This document shows positions 19,303 through 28,272 of a DNA stretch of 64,000 nt, piece after piece. Within the stretch, counting starts at the first letter, position 1. The number at the start of each line of letters is the position of its first letter. A program made the translations under genes and the position numbers. Source of the stretch: Bradyrhizobium sp. Its GTDB lineage: Bacteria; Pseudomonadota; Alphaproteobacteria; Rhizobiales; Xanthobacteraceae. Where the stretch lies: contig NZ_JACRMG010000005.1 of assembly GCF_016219575.1 (NCBI RefSeq), forward strand, positions 62,001-126,000, in the 5' to 3' direction. The notes below the pieces were generated by a model, which saw only the letters and a list, made by a program, of their open reading frames with translations, was not told where the DNA came from and did no database searches.

Positions 19303-20055
19303 ATGCGATTTCGGACGTCCTTCCTCGCCTCCGCCCTCTCTTTGATCTGTGCAATGACATCGCCTTCCCTCGCCGCAACGGCAACGGTGAAGGACGGCGC
19401 CACGCTGCAGCTCGCCAACAACACGTTCCGGCTCGACGGCATCGACGCCCCTGCGGTCGACCAGATGTGCATCGACGAGCACGCCGACAGCTGGGCCTGC
19501 GGCGTCGAGGCGCGCGACCAGCTGGCGAAGCTGGTCGCCGGCAAGCAAGTCCGCTGCGGCGATCTCGGACCCGATCCCTCCACCAAGAAACACCGCATCG
19601 GCCTTTGCATCGTCGAGGGCGAGACCGTCGGCCTCGGTCAACTGATGGTCCAGAAGGGATTGGCGCTGGCCGACGCCAGGGGAAAATTCAAGGCCGACGA
19701 GCTGGCGGCAAAGAACGACCGTCGCGGTCTCTGGAGAGGCTGCTTTGCCGCGCCCGCCGATTTCAGCCTCTGGAAGAAGGATGCCGCCCTTGTCGGCGGC
19801 GCATGCCGCGCCGACCGCGACCAGCAGATCCGTGCCGTACTGTTCTCGGCCGATCCCGTGATGCCGGCCGGCTGCGCCATCAAGGGCAAATACGCCGTGC
19901 GCGCCCGCGTCACCGGCAATGTCGGCATCTATCACCTGCAGGCCTGCCGCTCCTATCCGGGCTTGACCAATTCCGAGCGATGGTTCTGTTCGGAAGACGA
20001 CGCCCAGGCCGCCGGCTTCCGCAAGGCCTATAATTGCGGCGGCAAGGCCAAATAG
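19303..20055 (+). CDS. Secreted thermonuclease-fold (SNase-like) protein lacking the catalytic Glu
   Basis: 250 residues with a signal peptide (MRFRTSFLASALSLICAMTSPSLA). The SNase domain is recognisable: FRLDGIDAP, KHRIGLC, VGLGQLMVQKGLALAD and RRGLWRG. Compared with staphylococcal nuclease, the Arg35 equivalent (FRLDG), the Asp of GIDAP and the Arg87 equivalent (KHR) are present, but the catalytic Glu43 position is Ala (DAPA instead of DAPE). The C-terminal half has several Cys and a conserved YHLQACRSYPG / ERWFCSEDDAQAAGFRKA module. Probably binding rather than fast hydrolysis. The ATG at 19303 starts the signal peptide. Confidence 0.78.
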   Translation: MRFRTSFLASALSLICAMTSPSLAATATVKDGATLQLANNTFRLDGIDAPAVDQMCIDEHADSWACGVEARDQLAKLVAGKQVRCGDLGPDPSTKKHRIGLCIVEGETVGLGQLMVQKGLALADARGKFKADELAAKNDRRGLWRGCFAAPADFSLWKKDAALVGGACRADRDQQIRAVLFSADPVMPAGCAIKGKYAVRARVTGNVGIYHLQACRSYPGLTNSERWFCSEDDAQAAGFRKAYNCGGKAK

Positions 20056-20068
20056 AATTCCAATCAAC

Positions 20069-22777
20069 TCACGCGGCGTCTTCGACCGCCGCGTGCGAGA
20101 TCATCAAGGCGCGGACTTCGTGGGCCGGGCGCGGCGGGCTGAACAGATAGCCCTGCATCTGCGTGCAGCCGAGCGCATGCACGGTGGCGCGCTGCTCCTC
20201 GGTCTCGACGCCTTCAGCCGTCGTCACCATGTTGCGGTCGGCCGCGATTGAGACCACCGCCTTGATGATCGAGGTGCCGCGGGCGAGCTCCTTGACGAAG
20301 CTGCGGTCGATCTTGATCTTGTCGAACGGGAAACGCTGCAGATAGCTCAGCGAGGAATAGCCGGTGCCGAAATCGTCGAGCGCGATGCGTACGCCGAGCT
20401 CGCGCAACTGACCGAGCGCCACCAGCGCCGCGTCGTCGTCGGCGATCAGCACCGCTTCGGTGATCTCGAGCTCCAGCCGGCGCGGGTCGAGCCCGGTCTC
20501 TGCCAGCGCCGAAGCGACCTTGAGCGACAGCGTCTGCGAGCGGAACTGGATCGGCGAGACGTTGACCGCAATGCGCACGTGGTCCGGCCAGTTGGCGGCT
20601 TCTGCGCAGGCGGTGCGCAGCACCCAGTCGCCGATCTCCTCGATCAGGCCGGTTTCTTCCGCGATCGGCACGAATTCGGCCGGCGAAACCATGCCGCGGC
20701 GCGGGTGATGCCAGCGCAACAGCGCTTCGCAGCCGGTCACCGCATTGGTCTTGAGGTCGACCAGCGGCTGATAGTGGATTTCGAAGCCGCCTTCGGCGAT
20801 CGCGGCGCGAAGATCGATTTCCATCGCGCGGCGCTGGTTGGCCTCCGTCTCCATCGACGGCTCGAAGAAGCGATGGGTGCGGCGGCCGGCCGCCTTGGCG
20901 GCATACATCGCGAGGTCCGCGCTCTTCAACAGGCCGTGCAGGTCGCCGCCGTGCTGCGGCGCCAGCGCGATGCCGATCGATGCATCGGCCGCCAGGCTGT
21001 GGCCGCGGCAATCGAACGGCGTGCGCAAGGCGGTGTAGATCCGCTGCACCAGCGCGTTGACGTCTTCTTCCGAACTCACATTGTGCTGCACGATGGCGAA
21101 CTCGTCGCCACCGAGCCGCGCCACGAAATCCTCGGCGCTGATGGAGTCGAGCAGGCGCGCGGAGACGCCGCGCAGGAATTCGTCGCCGATCAGATGGCCG
21201 AGCGAGTCGTTGATGCGCTTGAACTCGTCGATGTCGATGTAGAGGATCGCGAAGTTGACGCTCGCACTCTCCATCAGCAGGCCTTCCGCGTGGCGCTGGA
21301 ACAGCGTGCGGTTCGGCAGGTTGGTCAGCGCGTCGTAATGGGCCAGATGCTCGATCCGCGCCTCGACGCGGCGGCGTTCGGTGATGTCTTCCAGCGTGGT
21401 CGCCCAGCCGCCGTCGGGCGCGCGCTTGTAGATCAGATGAATGATGCGGCCGTCCGGCACGCTGATCACGGTGTCCCGCGCCTCGTCGCCCTTGGGATCG
21501 AGGAACTTGGCGCAGTAGGCGTCGACGTCGCCGACGAACGAGCCGGTCTGCTGGCGGTGCCGGATCAGGTCGTGCAGCTGACAGCCGGGCTTCACGATAT
21601 CGGGCGACAGCGCGAACATGTCGATGTAGCGCTGGTTGCAGATCACGAGCCGGGCCTGGGCATCGAACAGCAGCAGGCCCTGCGTCATGGTGTTGATGGC
21701 GGTGTCGAGGTGCTGGCTCTTTTCCGAAAGCAGCTTCTGCGCCGCGCGGTGCTGGCGCCGCAATTGCCGCACGATCAGGAAGATGGTGACGATGACGACG
21801 ACGATCGCCAGCCCCGCGGCGGCGAACTGCAGCCGGGTCTGCGACCGCCAGTCGGCGAGCGCGGTTTCGGTCCTGGTGGTGGCGACGATCAGGATCGGGA
21901 AATGGTGGAGCGAACGGACCGCGCCGACCTTGTCCTCGGCCGCGATCTGGCTGACGAAGCGTCCGGAGACGTTGCCGTCCAGCTCCAGCGCGCGTTTGAA
22001 CGCCGGAAAGCTCGATACGTTGCGGCCGATCACCTGGGGATTCTGCGGATAGCGCGCGATCACGGTGCCATCGCGATGGATCATCGAGATGATGGTGTCG
22101 GTGTCGAGCGCAAGCGAGGCGACGAAGCTCTCGAAATGGCTGGGTTCGACGCCGCGGCTGGCGAAGCCGATGATGTCTCCCTTGCTGTCGACGATCTTGC
22201 GCAGGAACACGGTGGTCCACACGCCCGTCACCCTGCTGATGACGGGCTCGACAATCACCTCGGGCGTCGCCCGCCCCGAGGTGAATTCGCGGTAGGTGCG
22301 GCGGTCCCTGATATGGACATCCGGCACCGGCCACCTTTCCGAGGAATTGATCAGCCAGCCTTCCCTGTTGAACACATTCAGCGCGCCGACATGCGGGAGC
22401 GCGGCGAGTCGGGTACGCAGCATCTCATGGGTGGAGAGCAGCGACATCTGCTTTTCGAACGCCTCTGCCGTATCGAGCCCGCCGGCGCGGACAAAGGTCA
22501 GGATGTCCTGGTGCACGTGCTGGAGATCGGAGAGCTGCTGGTCGAAATGGCGCGACAGCAGCAGCGCGGTATTGGTCAGGTCGCGCTCGGCGACCTTGAT
22601 CGCGCGCTCGCGGTACTGCTGAGCCAGATTGGCGGTGCCAAATCCGATCGCCAGCACCAGCGCGGCGCCGCACAGGATCAGCCACTGGATGGCCCCCAGC
22701 CGTCCTCGGATCAGCGAACCCGTTTTCGAAAGCACCCGGCGCACTGGGTTGGCGCCGTTCGGTGAGCTACTCGACAT
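20069..22777 (-). CDS. Membrane-bound PDC/PAS - GGDEF - EAL cyclic-di-GMP enzyme
   Basis: 902 residues. TM1 at about 29-47, a periplasmic double-Cache (PDC) sensor to about 310, TM2 (AGLAIVVVIVTIFLIV, about 323-338), a PAS-like domain ending TTLEDITERRR, a GGDEF domain with RLGGDEFAI intact, and an EAL domain with EALLRWHHP, NVSPIQF and DDFGTGYSSLSYL. Both catalytic signatures are complete, so it could make and degrade c-di-GMP. It controls motility or biofilm choice in response to an extracellular ligand that cannot be predicted. Stands alone. Confidence 0.92.
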   Translation of the reverse strand: MSSSSPNGANPVRRVLSKTGSLIRGRLGAIQWLILCGAALVLAIGFGTANLAQQYRERAIKVAERDLTNTALLLSRHFDQQLSDLQHVHQDILTFVRAGGLDTAEAFEKQMSLLSTHEMLRTRLAALPHVGALNVFNREGWLINSSERWPVPDVHIRDRRTYREFTSGRATPEVIVEPVISRVTGVWTTVFLRKIVDSKGDIIGFASRGVEPSHFESFVASLALDTDTIISMIHRDGTVIARYPQNPQVIGRNVSSFPAFKRALELDGNVSGRFVSQIAAEDKVGAVRSLHHFPILIVATTRTETALADWRSQTRLQFAAAGLAIVVVIVTIFLIVRQLRRQHRAAQKLLSEKSQHLDTAINTMTQGLLLFDAQARLVICNQRYIDMFALSPDIVKPGCQLHDLIRHRQQTGSFVGDVDAYCAKFLDPKGDEARDTVISVPDGRIIHLIYKRAPDGGWATTLEDITERRRVEARIEHLAHYDALTNLPNRTLFQRHAEGLLMESASVNFAILYIDIDEFKRINDSLGHLIGDEFLRGVSARLLDSISAEDFVARLGGDEFAIVQHNVSSEEDVNALVQRIYTALRTPFDCRGHSLAADASIGIALAPQHGGDLHGLLKSADLAMYAAKAAGRRTHRFFEPSMETEANQRRAMEIDLRAAIAEGGFEIHYQPLVDLKTNAVTGCEALLRWHHPRRGMVSPAEFVPIAEETGLIEEIGDWVLRTACAEAANWPDHVRIAVNVSPIQFRSQTLSLKVASALAETGLDPRRLELEITEAVLIADDDAALVALGQLRELGVRIALDDFGTGYSSLSYLQRFPFDKIKIDRSFVKELARGTSIIKAVVSIAADRNMVTTAEGVETEEQRATVHALGCTQMQGYLFSPPRPAHEVRALMISHAAVEDAA

Positions 22778-22852
22778 TCCCTTGCCCCCACTGGGGTTCC
22801 TCTTACGGGAACACAGCCAAAAAGGGCGTTAGGAAAATCAGTTATCGGGGCG

Positions 22853-23212
22853 TTAAAGCGCACCCGTCGGCATGGCGGTAATTTCGATCCTGGCGGCCGA
22901 TGGCGCGGATTCGATCGGTTCGACCAGTACCGGGACCACCCCGGCCTCGATCATGCCCAGCGCCCGCGCCGCCGGGGTGGAGACGTCGATGATCCGCCCG
23001 CGCACGAACGGGCCGCGGTCGTTGACCCGGCACTCGATCGACACCTTGCCGTGAGAAACCCTTAACCGTTTGCCGAAGGGATGGCTGCGGTGGGCGCAGG
23101 TCATCTCGTCACGCTTGCCGATGCCGGGATAGAAGGACGCAAGGCCTGTTTCGGCCATGGCGGTTGCGCCGCTGAAGAGCAGCAGGGCCGCGCAATAGAT
23201 CGCTGTTCGCAT
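22853..23212 (-). CDS. RlpA-like double-psi beta-barrel protein
   Basis: 119 residues with a signal peptide (MRTAIYCAALLLFSGATAMA). The mature part holds the RlpA core: GLASFYPG, the MTCAHRSHPFGKRLRV segment, VNDRGPFVRGRIIDVSTPAARALGM. In RlpA this fold is a septal or cell-wall lytic transglycosylase, but here the SPOR domain is missing. The usual catalytic His is present as AHRSHPFG; the catalytic Asp is in NDRGPF. It probably acts on peptidoglycan in the periplasm. Upstream (23357-23368) is a perfect 12-base palindrome. Confidence 0.82.
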   Translation of the reverse strand: MRTAIYCAALLLFSGATAMAETGLASFYPGIGKRDEMTCAHRSHPFGKRLRVSHGKVSIECRVNDRGPFVRGRIIDVSTPAARALGMIEAGVVPVLVEPIESAPSAARIEITAMPTGAL

Positions 23213-23405
23213 TGCTCGCCTGCATCGATCGGCCCCGACAGCAAACGCGGCTGGAACAGTGCAGGTTTCGGCAATGATGGACGCGCATGGCTCGCATTCC
23301 GCACGCCACCGTGCGGAACGAATTCGCCGGGAAACACCGGCCCCCGGATCGCCACAGTTCCGCGGAACGAACCCAAAGCGCGATGATGATTCATCTCATT
23401 GCGCT

Positions 23406-23567
23406 TCAGTGATAGGTCGGATCCGCAGGACGCGGCTCGACCAGCCGCAGCATGGACTTGCAGGCCGGACATTCATAAGTGTTGATCTGGTAGTGCGGCG
23501 TCGCCCACTCGATCTCAACCGATACTCTTTCGGTTCCGCATTCAATGCATCGCGGCGCCGGACTCAT
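23406..23567 (-). CDS. 53-residue zinc-ribbon microprotein
   Basis: The minus-strand frame from ATG at 23567 to TGA at 23406 encodes a protein starting MSPAPRCIECGTERVSVEIEW and containing YECPACKSMLRLVEPRP. The CIEC and CPAC pairs, 26 residues apart, make a C2-C2 zinc ribbon. Cytosolic by composition. It stands alone, upstream of the RlpA-like gene in the same direction and 193 bases from it. Function unknown. The two CxxC knuckles and regular codon use make it a likely real gene. Confidence 0.6.
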   Translation of the reverse strand: MSPAPRCIECGTERVSVEIEWATPHYQINTYECPACKSMLRLVEPRPADPTYH

Positions 23568-23687
23568 GGCAGCTTCCTTCGAACTTCAGGTGATCTTTGC
23601 GAACCTAGGAAATAGCAGCGCGCAACGGGTTAATTCCCGGGGCCGTAAGATCACGGTGTTCCGCAGCAGGAACTGTTTGCACACTGA

Positions 23688-24548
23688 TCAAGAACGTCCC
23701 GTCAGCTCCGCAAAATGCGCGCGCATGCGTTCCGCGTCGGCCGGCCGACCGCTGAACAGGCCGAACGCCTCGACCGCCTGAAACACCGCCATGCCTGCGC
23801 CCGGCATGGTCCGGCAGCCGCGCGCCCTGGCTTCCCTGAGCAGTTCCGTTTCCAGGGGAAAGTAGACGATATCGGACACAAAGAGTTCCGGCGACAGCAG
23901 TTCGGCCGGCAGCGGCAGTCCCGGGAATTTCGCCATTCCGACCGGCGTCGCATTGACCACGCCGTCGGCGCCCCGCATGGCCGCAGCCGCATCGTCGATC
24001 GCAATCGCGCGCCCGCTGCCGAAGCGGCTGCATAGCGCATCCGCAAGCGCGCGGGCTCGCCCGGCATCGGTATCGACGATGGCAAGCTCCCGGGCCTGCA
24101 GCGAGAGCAGCGCATGCGCCACCGCGGCACCGGCACCGCCGGCGCCGAGCAGCACGACCCGCTCGCGCCGGACATCAGGCAATGCTCGCCGAAAGCTCTC
24201 CGCAAAGCCGGACCAGTCGGTGTTGTGGCCGATGCGGCGGCCATTCGCGAACAGCACGGTGTTGACGGCCCCGATTGCGCGCGCATCGGGACTGAGCTCA
24301 TCCAGCCATTCGATCACCGCCTGCTTGCAGGGAAAGGTGATGTTCAGCCCGGCAAATCCCTGCCGCTCGGCAGACGCTAGGAGATCGGGCAGCGCGGCCG
24401 ACGTCAGGCCGAGCACGTCGAGATCGATCAGCCGGTAGGCATAGGAAAGCCCCTGCGCCGCCCCCTCCCGCTCATGCATGGCCGGCGACAGCGAGGACTG
24501 GATGCCCGCCCCGATCAGGCCGACGAGGATGGATGGCTTCGAAATCAT
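23688..24548 (-). CDS. aroE: Shikimate dehydrogenase family protein
   Basis: 286 residues in the standard two-domain arrangement. The substrate side shows SLSPAMH (19-25) and NITFPCK (69-75, with the catalytic Lys75), HNTDWSGF (Asp111), and the Rossmann part GAGGAGAAV (135-143). C-terminal GAGMAVFQAVEAF replaces the usual GxGMLVxQGAxxF. The NTDW in place of NTDG and FPCK in place of (V/I)PxK resemble the quinate/shikimate dehydrogenase-like subgroup, so it may act in quinate or hydroaromatic metabolism rather than be the housekeeping AroE. NAD(P)+ preference not decidable. Confidence 0.82.
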   Translation of the reverse strand: MISKPSILVGLIGAGIQSSLSPAMHEREGAAQGLSYAYRLIDLDVLGLTSAALPDLLASAERQGFAGLNITFPCKQAVIEWLDELSPDARAIGAVNTVLFANGRRIGHNTDWSGFAESFRRALPDVRRERVVLLGAGGAGAAVAHALLSLQARELAIVDTDAGRARALADALCSRFGSGRAIAIDDAAAAMRGADGVVNATPVGMAKFPGLPLPAELLSPELFVSDIVYFPLETELLREARARGCRTMPGAGMAVFQAVEAFGLFSGRPADAERMRAHFAELTGRS

Positions 24549-24601
24549 CGCCGGATTACAGCGGCCCGGGCGGTCCGGCGCAATCCCCGGAATGGCGGGC
24601 C

Positions 24602-25057
24602 TTACTTCACCGTCACCCGGCCCGTCATGCCGTATTCGCGATGATCCGGAATCAAGCAGGAATATTCGAACGTCCCCGCCTTGGTGAACTTCCAGAGCAG
24701 CTCCGCCGATTTCTTCGGCGACAGCGTGACGGCGTTCGGCTCGTCGTGCCTCATGTGGCGATGCTTCTTCATCATCTGCGCATGCGCCAGGTTCTCCCTG
24801 GTGGTAGCCAGCAGGAATTCATGGTCCTCCGTGCCCGCATTGCGGATGATGAAGCGGATCTGCTCGCCGCGCTTCACCTCGATCGACCAGGGCTCGTAGG
24901 CCATCTCGCTCATGACGATCTCGATGGTACGCGCCGGCTTCCTGGGGTCGCCGGGTTCGCCCGCCGAGAAGGATTGGCGGCGGGCATGATCGTGGGCGCT
25001 GGCGGACGCGCCGGCCGCCAGCGCGGCGATCGCCAAGACTGTCGAAAAAACTCTCAA
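24602..25057 (-). CDS. Secreted cupredoxin of the copper cluster
   Basis: 151 residues, signal peptide at about 1-20 (MRVFSTVLAIAALAAGASAS). The fold carries a type 1 copper site: the first His in DHEFLLA, then Cys, His and Met in SCLIPDHREYGM. The His/Met-rich loop HAQMMKKHRHMRH is an additional metal-binding patch. Periplasmic copper carrier that probably hands Cu to the CusBA-like pump. The start is TTG at 25057, overlapping the cusA stop (TTGA), with AGAGGAG eight bases upstream inside cusA. Confidence 0.82.
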   Translation of the reverse strand: MRVFSTVLAIAALAAGASASAHDHARRQSFSAGEPGDPRKPARTIEIVMSEMAYEPWSIEVKRGEQIRFIIRNAGTEDHEFLLATTRENLAHAQMMKKHRHMRHDEPNAVTLSPKKSAELLWKFTKAGTFEYSCLIPDHREYGMTGRVTVK

Positions 25058-28000
25058 TGCGACATCTCCTCTGATTTCATCTCATTTTCGATCCGGCTGC
25101 TGCCCGGCTGCGCGATGGCTTCGCCGGCGCCTCCGCCGCCCGCGTGCACCGACGGCGCGGCGGGAGACAGTCCCCTCCCCCTCACCAGTCCGAACAGCGC
25201 GGGAATGACGATCAGCGTCAGCGCCGTCGACGACACCATGCCGCCGATCATGGGCACCGCAATGCGCTGCATGATCTCCGACCCCGTGCCCGAGCTCCAC
25301 ATGATCGGCAGCAGGCCCGCCATGATCGCGACCACCGTCATCATCTTCGGCCGCACGCGCTCGACCGCGCCCTCCATGATGGCGTCGTAGAGATCCTCCC
25401 TCGTCGGCATCCGCCCCTCGGCGGCGCGGCGCCGCGCCACCGCCTCCCAGGCGTGGTTGAGATAGATCAGCATCACCACGCCGGTCTCGGCCGCAACGCC
25501 GGCCAGCGCGATGAAGCCGACGGCGACCGCCACCGACAGGTTGAAGCCCAGCCACCACATCAGCCAGAGGCCGCCGACCAGCGCGAACGGCAGCGACAGC
25601 ATCACGATCATGGTCTCCGTGACCGAGCGGAAATTGAGATAGAGCAAGAGGAAGATGATGAGCAGCGTCACCGGCACGACGATCTTGAGCCGCGCGGCGG
25701 CGCGCTCGAGATATTCGTACTGGCCGCTCCAGATCACGTAATAGCCGGCCGGAAACTCGATGCTCGCCTGCACCGCGTGCTGCGCATCCCTGACATAGCC
25801 GCCGAGGTCGCGGTCGCGGATGTCGACATAGATGTAGGTCGCAAGCTGCCCGTTCTCGGTGCGGATCGAGGTCGGCCCGCGCGCCAGCTTGATGGTTGCG
25901 ACCTCGCCGAGCGGGACGGCGCCTCCGGCCGGCATCGGCACCAGGATATCGTCGGCGATCGCCTTCGGATTGTCGCGGAGATCGCGGGGATAGCGCATGT
26001 TGACGGAGAAGCGCTGCCGTCCTTCGACCGTGGTCGTCACGGTCTGGCCGCCGAGCGCGGTGGCAATCGCGTCCTGCACGTCCTGGATCATCATGCCGTA
26101 GCGTGCCAGTGCGGGCCGGTCGGGGGTGATCTCCAGGTAGTAGCCGCCGATGCCGCGCTCGGCATAGGCCGACGACGTGCCCGACACGGCCTTGAGCACC
26201 TGCTCGATCTGCTTCGCCAGCCGGTCGATCTCGACCAGGTCGGTGCCGATCACCTTGACGCCCACGGGCGTGCGGATGCCGGTCGAGAGCATGTCGATGC
26301 GGGCCTTGATCGGCATGGTCCAGGCGTTGGACACGCCCGGGAACTGCAAGGCCTTGTCCATCTCCGTGATCAGGCCGTCGATAGTCAGGTCCTTTCGCCA
26401 TTGCTCTTTCGGCTTGAGATTGATCACCGTCTCGAACATTTCGGTCGGCGCCGGATCGGTCGCGGTCGAGGCGCGCCCCGCCTTGCCGTAGACCGAGGCC
26501 ACTTCCGGAAACGAGCGGATGATCCGGTTTTGCATCTGCATCAGCTCGGCCGCCTTGGTCACGGAAATGCCGGGCAGCGTGGTCGGCATGTAGAGCAGCG
26601 TGCCCTCGTTGAGGTTGGGCATGAACTCGGTGCCGAGCCGGCTTGCCGGCCAGATCGTCACGGCGAGCACGGCGACCGCGAGCAACAGCACCAGCGTCTT
26701 GGCACGCAGCACGCCATGGATCACCGGGCGATAAATCCAGATCAGGAAGCGGTTGATCGGATTCCTGTGCTCGGGAACGATTCTGCCGCGCACGAAGATC
26801 ACCATCAGCGCCGGCACCAGCGTCACCGAGAGCATCGCCGCGGCCGCCATCGCAAAGGTTTTCGTGAAGGCAAGCGGGCTGAACAGCCGACCCTCCTGCG
26901 CCTCCAGCGTGAAGATCGGCATGAAGGAGACGGTGATGATCAAGAGGCTGAAGAACAGCGCGGGCCCCACTTCGGACGCCGCCTCGATCAGGATGTCGAG
27001 CCGCGGTTTGCCGGACTCGGCGCGCTCCAGATGCTTGTGCGCGTTCTCGATCATGACGATCGCGGCATCGACCATGGCGCCGATCGCGATCGCGATGCCG
27101 CCGAGGCTCATGATGTTGGAGCCGATGCCGAAGAACTTCATCGCCGCGAATGCCATCAGCACGCCGACCGGCAGCATCAGGATCGCGACCAGCGCGCTCC
27201 TGACATGCAGCAGGAACACGATGCAGACCAGCGCCACCACGAGGCTTTCCTCCAGCAGCGTGCGCTTGAGCGTGTCGATGGCGGCGTAGATCAGGCCGGA
27301 ACGGTCGTACACCGGCACGATCTCGACCGATTTCGGCAGGCTGGTGGCGATCTCCCTGAAGCGCTTCTTGACGTTCTCGATCACGTCGAGCGCGTTGACG
27401 CCGAAGCGCTGCAGCACGATGCCGCTGGCCACCTCGCCTTCTCCGTCGAGCTCGGTGATGCCGCGCCGCTCGTCGGGACCGAGTTCGACGCGCGCGACGT
27501 CGCGCAGCAGCACCGGCGTGCCCTTTTCGGCCTTCAGCACGACGTTGCCGAGGTCGTTGATATCCCTGATGTAGCCCTTGCCGCGGATCACGTATTCGAA
27601 TTCCGACAGCTCCACCGTGCGCCCGCCGACATCGGCATTGCTGGCGCGGATCGCCTCGCGCATCCGCGGCATGGTGATGCCGAGGCTGCGCATGCGCTGC
27701 GGATCGAGGATCACGTTGTACTGCTTGACGAAGCCGCCGACGCTGGCGACTTCGGCCACCCCTTCCGCCTTGGCCAGCGCAAAGCGCAGGTTCCAGTCCT
27801 GGATCGTGCGGGTGTCTGCGAGATTCAGCTCCTTCGAGATGACCGCGTATTGATAGACCCAGCCGACGCCGGTGGCGTCCGGCCCGATCGTCGGCGTCAC
27901 GCCGGCCGGCAGCCGCGAGGCCGCGCCGTTGAGGAATTCCAGCACGCGCGAGCGCGCCCAGTAGATGTCGGTGCCGTCCTCGAAGATGACGTAGACAAAG

Positions 28001-28272
28001 GAGGCGCCGAAAAAGGAGAAGCCGCGCACCACCTTCGATTTCGGCACTGTCAGCATCGCGGTCGCCAGGGGATAGGTGACCTGGTCCTCGATCACCTGCG
28101 GCGCCTGTCCGGAATATTCGGTGTAGACGATGACTTGCGTATCGCTGAGATCGGGGATGGCATCGAGCGGAAGGTGCAGCAGCGCCCACAGGCCCGCGGC
28201 CGCCGCAAAGCCGGTGCCGAACAGCACCAGCAGCAAGTTGCGCGCCGACCAGCCGATCAGACGGGCGATCAT
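25054..28272 (-). CDS. cusA: CusA/CzcA-type heavy-metal RND efflux pump
   Basis: 1,072 residues, a full-length RND permease: first TM at about 12-32, periplasmic start LPLDAIPDLSDTQVIVYTEY (the HME-RND signature), then GFSFFGASFVYVIFEDG, the TM4 region SLGGIAIAIGAMVDAAIVM with the proton-relay acidic residue, and the second half WTMPIKARIDMLSTGIRTP with Met residues placed as in copper/silver exporters. It drives Cu+ or Ag+ out by proton antiport. Start overlaps cusB stop by four bases. No outer-membrane factor gene is in the window, so a shared TolC-type channel must be used. Confidence 0.93.
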   Translation of the reverse strand: MIARLIGWSARNLLLVLFGTGFAAAAGLWALLHLPLDAIPDLSDTQVIVYTEYSGQAPQVIEDQVTYPLATAMLTVPKSKVVRGFSFFGASFVYVIFEDGTDIYWARSRVLEFLNGAASRLPAGVTPTIGPDATGVGWVYQYAVISKELNLADTRTIQDWNLRFALAKAEGVAEVASVGGFVKQYNVILDPQRMRSLGITMPRMREAIRASNADVGGRTVELSEFEYVIRGKGYIRDINDLGNVVLKAEKGTPVLLRDVARVELGPDERRGITELDGEGEVASGIVLQRFGVNALDVIENVKKRFREIATSLPKSVEIVPVYDRSGLIYAAIDTLKRTLLEESLVVALVCIVFLLHVRSALVAILMLPVGVLMAFAAMKFFGIGSNIMSLGGIAIAIGAMVDAAIVMIENAHKHLERAESGKPRLDILIEAASEVGPALFFSLLIITVSFMPIFTLEAQEGRLFSPLAFTKTFAMAAAAMLSVTLVPALMVIFVRGRIVPEHRNPINRFLIWIYRPVIHGVLRAKTLVLLLAVAVLAVTIWPASRLGTEFMPNLNEGTLLYMPTTLPGISVTKAAELMQMQNRIIRSFPEVASVYGKAGRASTATDPAPTEMFETVINLKPKEQWRKDLTIDGLITEMDKALQFPGVSNAWTMPIKARIDMLSTGIRTPVGVKVIGTDLVEIDRLAKQIEQVLKAVSGTSSAYAERGIGGYYLEITPDRPALARYGMMIQDVQDAIATALGGQTVTTTVEGRQRFSVNMRYPRDLRDNPKAIADDILVPMPAGGAVPLGEVATIKLARGPTSIRTENGQLATYIYVDIRDRDLGGYVRDAQHAVQASIEFPAGYYVIWSGQYEYLERAAARLKIVVPVTLLIIFLLLYLNFRSVTETMIVMLSLPFALVGGLWLMWWLGFNLSVAVAVGFIALAGVAAETGVVMLIYLNHAWEAVARRRAAEGRMPTREDLYDAIMEGAVERVRPKMMTVVAIMAGLLPIMWSSGTGSEIMQRIAVPMIGGMVSSTALTLIVIPALFGLVRGRGLSPAAPSVHAGGGGAGEAIAQPGSSRIENEMKSEEMSH

